Below the pieces are notes generated by a model, which ran no database searches, was not told the DNA's origin, and saw only the letters and a list, made by a program, of their open reading frames with translations. From assembly GCA_945632055.1 (NCBI GenBank), contig CALZCU010000025.1:1-8623 (forward strand): a stretch of DNA of 8,623 bases. Direction: 5' to 3'. The first letter of the stretch is position 1; each line of letters opens with the position of its first letter. The position numbers and the translations under genes are program-made. Below, piece after piece: positions 1 through 5,006 of the stretch. This stretch comes from an uncultured Ruminococcus sp. Its GTDB lineage: Bacteria; Bacillota; Clostridia; Oscillospirales; Acutalibacteraceae.

Positions 1-366
1 TTCTTAATCTTCTTTATACCTGAAATAAAACGAATTATTAGAGGTAAACAGAAAAAAATGAAAAACATTTTTCTATTGGTTTTTATGTTATTATTAATGG
101 TTTCAAATTTTTGTTTAATTGTTCATAATAGCCTTGATTTGTTTTTTCAGGATTATATCACACAAATTGGCACTTATACATCTTTCAATAGGGATAGAGA
201 TTTAAGAAAAATCCATTTTGAAACTGGTGGTGAAAAACTTCACTGTTTTGCACTTCCCTTTTATGATGATGTCAATACAAACGACTTACAAGAAGGGGAA
301 AAATATAAATTCGTATATGGCAGAAGAACCCTAATGTTGGTAGAATTTAAAGCAATTGAGGATTAG
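1..366 (+). CDS. Small membrane-anchored hypothetical protein, probably 5'-partial
   Basis: I do not recognise this family. The first in-frame ATG is at 58 and gives 102 residues, with GAGG at 41-44 as a distant (13 nt) ribosome site. However, the same frame is open back to base 1. The extra 19 codons read as a hydrophobic stretch (FLIFFIP) followed by a basic loop (KRIIRGKQKK), which looks like the end of one membrane helix and a cytoplasmic loop. The real start may therefore lie outside the window. After the ATG there is a clear hydrophobic helix (about residues 4-24, rich in L, F, V and M), then about 75 residues of mixed polar sequence ending in a possible beta-rich segment (KYKFVYGRRTLMLVEFKA). 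The gene is much richer in A+T than rmuC next door. A short RHS-repeat relic lies just downstream, so an immunity or cassette gene of a polymorphic-toxin locus is conceivable, but this is only inference from position. Confidence 0.6.
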   Translation, partial: FLIFFIPEIKRIIRGKQKKMKNIFLLVFMLLLMVSNFCLIVHNSLDLFFQDYITQIGTYTSFNRDRDLRKIHFETGGEKLHCFALPFYDDVNTNDLQEGEKYKFVYGRRTLMLVEFKAIED

Positions 367-448
367 TAAAGTATATGAATTACGAATAGTACTGTGCCTT
401 GTTATTAAAATTATACGGTTTACAAAGCACAGGACTGTTCTCGCTTAA

Positions 449-532
449 TCTTCGCAGGGCAGCAACAACATAAGCTACAGCTATGACAGCAACAGTGTGC
501 GAATAAGCAAGACTGTAAACGGATTAAAAAAC
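449..532 (+). pseudogene. Relic of an RHS/YD-repeat protein
   Basis: After an in-frame TAA at 446-448, this stretch reads as a single YD repeat: SNNISYSYDSNSVRISKTVNG, quoted here in two parts as SNNIS and YSYDSNSVRISKTVNG. The YxYDxxGxRxxKTVNG pattern is the hallmark of RHS/YD-repeat wall proteins and polymorphic toxins, which normally carry dozens of such repeats. Here there is only one, with the consensus glycine replaced by serine. It has no start codon, a stop just upstream, and it runs directly into the rmuC terminator, ending at TAA 563-565. It is best read as a decayed fragment left by deletion or displacement of a larger rhs gene. The motif match is visible in the sequence; the history is inferred. 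Confidence 0.6.
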
Positions 533-562
533 ACCGCCGAAAAGCGTTATGCTCTCGGCGGT
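533..562 (-). terminator. Bidirectional intrinsic terminator behind rmuC
   Basis: A perfect 8-bp stem pairs ACCGCCGA (533-540) with TCGGCGGT (555-562) around a 14-nt loop. Read on the minus strand it follows the rmuC stop by 12 bases and is itself followed by GTTTTTTAA, a good U-tract. On the plus strand it is followed by TAAATTTTT, so it may also stop transcripts coming from the small gene at the left edge. Confidence 0.8.
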
Positions 563-574
563 TAAATTTTTCTT

Positions 575-1819
575 TTACTCGTCAAAATCGGTAGAATCCT
601 CAATGACTGCCGTTGGTGACTGAATATTTTTCAGCTTGCGCTGAATCTGTCTTGTGCGAACTCCCACCAGCTTATCAAGCTCCTTGTTCGCCTGGTCAAG
701 CCTTTGCTGAGTCATAACAAGAACATCGTTGAACTTGTCAAATTCCTTCTTCACCGAGCCTAAAACCTCCCAAACCTCGGTGCTTCTCTTCTGAACTGCA
801 AGCGTTTTAAAGCCCATTTGCAGGGAGTTTAGCAGTGCCGCCATCGTGCTTGGACCTGCAATATTTACCTTGTAGTCACGCTGTAGAACTTCAACGAGTC
901 CTCGGTTAACTGCCTCGCTGTATAGTCCCTCAAACGGCAGAAACATAATCGCAAACTCAGTTGTGTTCGGCGGGTCAATATATTTATCGTGAATATCCTT
1001 AGCCTCATTCTTCATCGTGGTGATAAGCAGCTTTGCAGAAGCGTCAATTTCAGCCTTGTTTCCGCTTTCAATTGCGTCACGCAGAGCGGCGTAGGTGTCG
1101 CCCGGGAATTTTGAGTCAATAGGAAGATAGACAAAGCCGCCCTCCTCGGCAGGTAGCTTGATTGCGTACTCGACAACATTTTTTGAGCCTTTCTTAGTGG
1201 CTACATTTTCCTCGTACTGTTCGGGTGCGAGGATTTCGGAGAGAATTCCGCCAAGCTGAATTTCGCCGAGTATGCCTCGTGTCTTAACATTTGAGAGTAC
1301 CTTTTTCAGATCGCCTACGCCGACAGCAAGGCTCTGCATTTCTCCCAAGCCCTTGTAAACCTGTTCAAGTCTTTCATTCACAAGCGAAAACGACTTGTTC
1401 ATCTTATCCTCAAGAGTTTTCTGCAGCTTCTCATCAACGGTTTCACGCATTTTTTCAAGCTGTCTGTTGTTGTCGCTCTGAAGATACTGAAGCCGCTTTT
1501 CAACTGAAATACGGATATTTTCAAGCTTCTGTTCGTTTTCAAGCGAAAAGGTTTTCAGCCGTTCCTCAAGCTGTGACATTTTTTCCGTCTGATTTGCAGA
1601 AATCATATCGCCCATATTTTTTACGGTGCTCTGCATCTGCGATGAAAGCTCCTGACGCTGTGAGCTCATCTGACTGCTTATTTCATTACGAACCAGTGAA
1701 GCAAACTCTTCAGGCTTCGGCGAAGAATTGTACTTTTTAAGAATTAAAACTATCGTTATTATTCCGATAATCAGCACACAAGCTGAAAGAATAATCAGCA
1801 ATATTTCATTAATCGTCAT
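575..1819 (-). CDS. rmuC: DNA recombination protein RmuC
   Basis: This 414-residue protein has the standard RmuC layout. A single N-terminal membrane helix (about residues 6-27) is followed by a long Q/E/K/S-rich coiled coil (about 40-160), then the conserved RmuC domain (about 165-395). The domain contains the recognisable segments KTRGILGEIQLGGIL (179-193), LPIDSKFPGD (232-241), EFAIMFLPFEGLYSEA (288-303) and AGPSTMAALLNSLQMGFKTL (321-340). RmuC is known in E. coli to limit recombination at inverted repeats, and the domain is related to PD-(D/E)XK-type nucleases; E186 and D235/K237 are plausible members of that site. The ATG is supported by GGAG at 1827-1830 with a 7-nt spacer. The gene has its own promoter (1872-1900) behind the S1-domain gene and a clear terminator at 533-562. 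Length and domain order are normal for the family. Confidence 0.93.
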   Translation of the reverse strand: MTINEILLIILSACVLIIGIITIVLILKKYNSSPKPEEFASLVRNEISSQMSSQRQELSSQMQSTVKNMGDMISANQTEKMSQLEERLKTFSLENEQKLENIRISVEKRLQYLQSDNNRQLEKMRETVDEKLQKTLEDKMNKSFSLVNERLEQVYKGLGEMQSLAVGVGDLKKVLSNVKTRGILGEIQLGGILSEILAPEQYEENVATKKGSKNVVEYAIKLPAEEGGFVYLPIDSKFPGDTYAALRDAIESGNKAEIDASAKLLITTMKNEAKDIHDKYIDPPNTTEFAIMFLPFEGLYSEAVNRGLVEVLQRDYKVNIAGPSTMAALLNSLQMGFKTLAVQKRSTEVWEVLGSVKKEFDKFNDVLVMTQQRLDQANKELDKLVGVRTRQIQRKLKNIQSPTAVIEDSTDFDE

Positions 1820-1843
1820 CTTATCACTCCCGTTACTTTATGT

Positions 1844-1861
1844 GACTGCACAAAAGCAGTC
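1844..1861 (-). promoter_or_regulatory. Stem-loop at the predicted 5' end of the rmuC mRNA
   Basis: The inverted repeat GACTGC (1844-1849) / GCAGTC (1856-1861) has a 6-nt loop. From the promoter at 1872-1900 the transcript should begin near 1865, so the hairpin would sit within a few bases of the mRNA 5' end and 14 bases upstream of the ribosome binding site. No U-tract follows it on the minus strand, so it is not a good terminator for the S1 gene. A 5' stabilising stem-loop is possible. Confidence 0.4.
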
Positions 1862-1871
1862 GGACAACTTT

Positions 1872-1900
1872 ATGATAACATCGGAGTGATTTTGTGTCAA
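1872..1900 (-). promoter_or_regulatory. Sigma-A-type promoter of rmuC
   Basis: On the minus strand a perfect -35 box TTGACA (1895-1900) is separated by exactly 17 bases from a -10 box TATCAT (1872-1877, five of six consensus bases). It starts at the base directly after the stop codon of the S1-domain gene and lies about 50 bases upstream of the rmuC ATG. rmuC can therefore be transcribed independently of its neighbour. Confidence 0.8.
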
Positions 1901-2821
1901 CTAAAAAATAGTTTCAACCCTCTTTGAACAGCCCTCAGGGGAGTAGAGGAAGCTGTCTAAATGATTGCCTGAAAAATAATACTCAGGCTGTTTTGGATTG
2001 TACTTGTAGTCGAAGGTATCTATAATGATGAGCTTTATTTTCATTTTTTCGGGAATGATACTCTTTATGTAGACGCTTGCCTGCTGACCGGCTTTCACGC
2101 CTTCCTTGCTTTCGGCAAGTCCTGCAAGATTCGGCGAAAGCTCAACAAATGCACCGTAATTCTCAACACTGCGCACGATTCCCGACACTGTTTCTCCTGC
2201 CGAAAACTTAGCCGCATTTTCTTCCCAAGTACCAAGAAGCTCTTTGTGGCTCAGGCTTATCCTGCCGTTTTCAATGGACTTTATCACTGCCTTGATGTCC
2301 ATTCCGACAGTAAATCTTTCTCTGGGATGTTCAATTCTTGACACAGATATTGTGTCGATCGGCATAAGCGCAACAATTCCGCAGCCTATGTCGGCAAATG
2401 CACCGAAGTTTTCAAGGTGAGTAATTCGTGCGTCGACAACATCGCCGCAGGCAAGCCTTGAAATATACGCTTCAACACACCTTTTTTGTGCAAGCTCTCT
2501 CGAAAGTACAGCAATTCTGTTGCCGCTGCCGTCGGTTTCAAAGCCTTTGATGATAAAGCTGACAGGTCGGTTCACCCTTGAAATAACGGCTATGTCACGG
2601 ACAACTCCCTCACGAATACCGATTGCACCGTCTTCTCTGGGAATAATTCCTTTCATTGAGCCGAGGTCTACAATCAGGTTGTGCTTTGAATCGCACATAT
2701 ACGCCTTTGCTTCAAGTATTCTGCCTTCCCTCTGAGCGTCAAGCAAAAGCTGAGGTGAACGCAATATATTAGTGTTTTCCTGCTCTGTGATGAGCTTTCC
2801 CTCGGGCAAATATTCTGACAT
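1901..2821 (-). CDS. S1 RNA-binding domain protein (ribosomal protein S1-like)
   Basis: This 306-residue cytoplasmic protein is built from S1-type OB folds. A divergent first module occupies about residues 33-110 (with VDLGSMKGIIPRED). A classic S1 domain follows at about 125-192 (GDVVDARITHLENFGAFADI to NGRISLSHKELLGTW), and another at about 208-265 (GETVSGIVRSVENYGAFVEL to KIKLIII). The G-AF-xL/I signature of the S1 fold is clear in the last two. Such proteins bind single-stranded RNA; many clostridial genomes carry short S1-like proteins annotated as ribosomal protein S1 or YpfD-like. The start is placed at 2821 because a perfect GGAGG (2829-2833) lies 7 bases upstream. An in-frame ATG at 2935 would add 38 residues that do not look like S1 sequence and would overlap the -10 box at 2885-2890. 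The tail after residue 270 is aromatic-rich and unassigned. It is transcribed divergently from the cyclophilin gene. Confidence 0.85.
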   Translation of the reverse strand: MSEYLPEGKLITEQENTNILRSPQLLLDAQREGRILEAKAYMCDSKHNLIVDLGSMKGIIPREDGAIGIREGVVRDIAVISRVNRPVSFIIKGFETDGSGNRIAVLSRELAQKRCVEAYISRLACGDVVDARITHLENFGAFADIGCGIVALMPIDTISVSRIEHPRERFTVGMDIKAVIKSIENGRISLSHKELLGTWEENAAKFSAGETVSGIVRSVENYGAFVELSPNLAGLAESKEGVKAGQQASVYIKSIIPEKMKIKLIIIDTFDYKYNPKQPEYYFSGNHLDSFLYSPEGCSKRVETIF

Positions 2822-2884
2822 TTTATAACCTCCGTTGATTGATAAATAATTGCTTACAAATAAGGATATGTTAAAACGAAGGTT

Positions 2885-2890
2885 ATTATA
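2885..2890 (-). promoter_or_regulatory. Candidate -10 box for the S1-domain gene
   Basis: A perfect TATAAT on the minus strand lies 63 bases upstream of the ATG at 2821. I see no good -35 box at 16-18 bases (the 17-base position reads GCAATA), so this is a weak call based on the -10 box and its place in the divergent gap. Confidence 0.35.
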
Positions 2891-2929
2891 ACTTAACCGT
2901 ACTGAAATATTGCCTAAAATCTGCCAAAC

Positions 2930-2958
2930 TTGCAATTTTTCGCTGTTTATGCTATAAT
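2930..2958 (+). promoter_or_regulatory. Sigma-A-type promoter of the cyclophilin-HAD operon
   Basis: A perfect -10 box TATAAT (2953-2958) is preceded by TGC, making it an extended -10. A -35-like TTGCAA (2930-2935) lies exactly 17 bases upstream. The start codon at 3001 follows after a leader of about 35 bases. This is the only strong promoter seen for the two plus-strand genes 3001-4905. Confidence 0.75.
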
Positions 2959-3000
2959 ATACTTGTGTGTTTTAAATAAAATCCGGAAAGGTAACAGATT

Positions 3001-4032
3001 ATGAATACAAACAAGTTCAGAAGATTATCGGGTGCGGTGACGGCTGTCCTGATTGGTGTTACTTCGGCTATTTCGTTTTCGGGTTGCGGAAACGGAAATA
3101 CACAGTCTTCAACAACAGATGATATTATTGAAACCTCTGCACCCTCTCAGAGTACCGCTGATGAAGCAACGGCAGTCGGTGCGCTTGAAAAGCTCGGAAT
3201 TGACGCTTCGCTACTTGAAATTGAGCCGTCAATTCTTCACGACAGCGAAAGCACTGTCGGCTTTCAGCTTGAGATGCCAAAGCAGGGAGATACTGTTGCA
3301 GTAGTTCACACAAGCCTTGGAGATTTCACAATGCGATTTTTCCCCGAGCAGGCTCCGAAGGCAGTGACAAACTTCATCAATCTTGCAAGGTCGGGAAAGT
3401 ACAACAATACAACCTTTCACCGTGTAATCAAGGACTTTGTTGTTCAGGGCGGTCATTGCGGAAACGACGAGAACAGTCCTAACGGAGTAAGTTCCTACGG
3501 CGCACAGTTTGAAGATGAGTTCTGCGACAAGCTTTTCAATATCAGAGGTGCGGTTTCTATGGCGAACACCGCAAAGGATTCAAACGGAAGCCAGTTTTTC
3601 ATCAATCAGACGAGTGCAGAGGCATTCAAAAGCAACGGCGGCTGGACTAAATACGAAAACAATTGGAGCGATGTAAAAACCCAGCTTCTAAACTATAAGG
3701 ATTCAAATCTGCTTTCCGCATTTATTCAGAAAAACGGAAGCAAATGCTTTGATGTCGATATTGTTCCCAACGAGGTGCGCAGGCTTTATGAAGCCAACGG
3801 CGGCAATCCTCACCTTGACGGAGCATTCAACGCAGTTGACAGGGGCAACACCGTTTTTGCACAGGTAATCGACGGTATGGAGATTGTTGACAAAATTGCG
3901 GCGGTGAATGTTAACAAAGACGACAAGCCGACCGACAATATTGTCATCAAATCGGTTGAAATAAAGGAGTATTCTCCGTCATCTGCAAAGCAGACGGAGG
4001 CGGCTTCCGATACAACATCAGCAAGTCAGTAA
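3001..4032 (+). CDS. Cyclophilin-type peptidyl-prolyl isomerase, lipoprotein
   Basis: This 343-residue protein should be a surface lipoprotein. It has a basic N-terminus, a hydrophobic segment (about 11-27), and a lipobox FSGC with the lipidated cysteine at 29. A serine/threonine-rich linker runs to about residue 60. The cyclophilin domain spans about 97-324. Its active-site segments are visible: FHRVIKDFVVQGG (139-151, holding the catalytic FHR and Q149) and GAVSMANT...NGSQFFI (183-201). Cyclophilins catalyse cis-trans isomerisation of Xaa-Pro bonds, here presumably for exported proteins folding outside the membrane. Two departures are seen. About 55 extra residues (about 210-266) sit between the SQFFI strand and HLDG. 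The segment after HLDG is also lengthened and reads RGNTVF, where related clostridial proteins often have RGHTVF, so the usual histidine appears to be Asn283. The ribosome site AAAGG (2987-2991) is 9 bases from the ATG. A HAD gene follows after 33 bases. Confidence 0.9.
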   Translation: MNTNKFRRLSGAVTAVLIGVTSAISFSGCGNGNTQSSTTDDIIETSAPSQSTADEATAVGALEKLGIDASLLEIEPSILHDSESTVGFQLEMPKQGDTVAVVHTSLGDFTMRFFPEQAPKAVTNFINLARSGKYNNTTFHRVIKDFVVQGGHCGNDENSPNGVSSYGAQFEDEFCDKLFNIRGAVSMANTAKDSNGSQFFINQTSAEAFKSNGGWTKYENNWSDVKTQLLNYKDSNLLSAFIQKNGSKCFDVDIVPNEVRRLYEANGGNPHLDGAFNAVDRGNTVFAQVIDGMEIVDKIAAVNVNKDDKPTDNIVIKSVEIKEYSPSSAKQTEAASDTTSASQ

Positions 4033-4065
4033 TATAATTCAAACAGCTTTTAGGAGTGTTTTTCT

Positions 4066-4905
4066 ATGGGCAATTTGCCGATTGTGGCAATAATGTATGA
4101 CTTTGACAGAACGCTGTGCACAAAGGATATGCAGGACTACAGCTTTATTCCGAGCCTTGGAATGACCGAGAGCGAGTTTTGGCAGTTTGCCAATGACCTC
4201 GGAAAAAAAGAGCATATGGACTCAATTCTTGCATATATGTATGCGATGGTAAAAATTTCAAAGGATAAAAATATTCCTCTGCTCAGGCAGAAGCTTGTTG
4301 ATATGGGCAAAAATGTTGAGCTTTTCAAAGGAGTTGAGGGCTGGTTTGACCGCATAACCGACTTCGGAAGGGCAAACGGAATGCAGGTTGAGCATTATGT
4401 TATTTCCTCGGGAATGAAGGAGATTATAGAGGGAACCTCAATCAGCGGATATTTCAAGAGCATTTTTGCCTGCGAATTTCTTTATGATGAAAACGGCAAC
4501 GGAGTATGGTCTAAAACCGATGTAAACTACACAAACAAAACGCAGTTTGTTTACAGAATAAACAAGGGTGTGCTTGATGTTGCGAACGACAACGACCTCA
4601 ACCGTTCAATGCCCGATGACAGCAAGCGAGTACCGTTTTGCAATATGATTTATATAGGCGACGGACTTTCCGATGTACCCTGTATGAAGATGATGAAGGC
4701 ATACGGCGGATATTCAATAGCCGTTTATCAGAACAGGGACAGCAAGGTTGAGGACCTTCTCAGAAAGGACAGGGTTGATTTTATTTACCCTGCCGATTAC
4801 AGCGAGAATACAGGTCTTGACATCACTGTTAAAAATATCATCAGAAAAATGTCAATTTCCGAAACGCTTTATAACGAATACACAAAGCAGAAGTATATGC
4901 TGTAA
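4066..4905 (+). CDS. HAD-superfamily phosphatase, phosphoserine phosphatase-like
   Basis: All four HAD motifs are visible in this 279-residue cytoplasmic protein. Motif I is YDFDRTL (11-17), with the nucleophile D12 and acid D14. Motif II is VISSG (112-116). Motif III is the lysine in NYTNKTQF (K158). Motif IV is GDGLSD (198-203), with D199 and D203 binding magnesium. The insert between motifs I and II is helical, as in the phosphoserine phosphatase-like (C1-cap) branch, but the substrate cannot be told from sequence. The gene follows the cyclophilin by 33 bases with AGGAG (4052-4056) 9 bases from the ATG, so the two are probably co-transcribed from the promoter at 2930-2958. A functional link between an extracytoplasmic isomerase and this phosphatase is not obvious. 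No clear terminator is seen in the 101 bases that follow. Confidence 0.88.
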   Translation: MGNLPIVAIMYDFDRTLCTKDMQDYSFIPSLGMTESEFWQFANDLGKKEHMDSILAYMYAMVKISKDKNIPLLRQKLVDMGKNVELFKGVEGWFDRITDFGRANGMQVEHYVISSGMKEIIEGTSISGYFKSIFACEFLYDENGNGVWSKTDVNYTNKTQFVYRINKGVLDVANDNDLNRSMPDDSKRVPFCNMIYIGDGLSDVPCMKMMKAYGGYSIAVYQNRDSKVEDLLRKDRVDFIYPADYSENTGLDITVKNIIRKMSISETLYNEYTKQKYML

Positions 4906-5006
4906 ATCATAATTACTGAATATTCTTTTTGTAACGCTTATGCATAATAATTGCAATGCACATAAAATTTGTAATTGACTTTTGATTATATGAGGAGTCC
5001 TTTAAA

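Noticed and set aside
1291..1740. 149-codon open frame on the plus strand opposite rmuC
   Set aside because: It lies wholly antisense to the well-supported rmuC coiled-coil region, has no ribosome site, and its composition is that of a reversed coding frame.
2822..2935. N-terminal extension of the S1-domain protein to the ATG at 2935
   Set aside because: The added residues do not look like S1 sequence, the region contains a TATAAT -10 box, and the ATG at 2821 has a perfect GGAGG 7 bases away.
4941..4960. Inverted repeat TGCAT/ATGCA between the HAD and dockerin genes as a terminator or operator
   Set aside because: Only 5 bp with a 10-base loop and no T-run follows; this is expected by chance in AT-rich DNA.
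4975..4980. TTGACT as the -35 box of a dockerin-gene promoter
   Set aside because: A -10 box at 17 bases would fall on the start codon, beyond the ribosome site at 4992-4997, so it cannot serve this gene.
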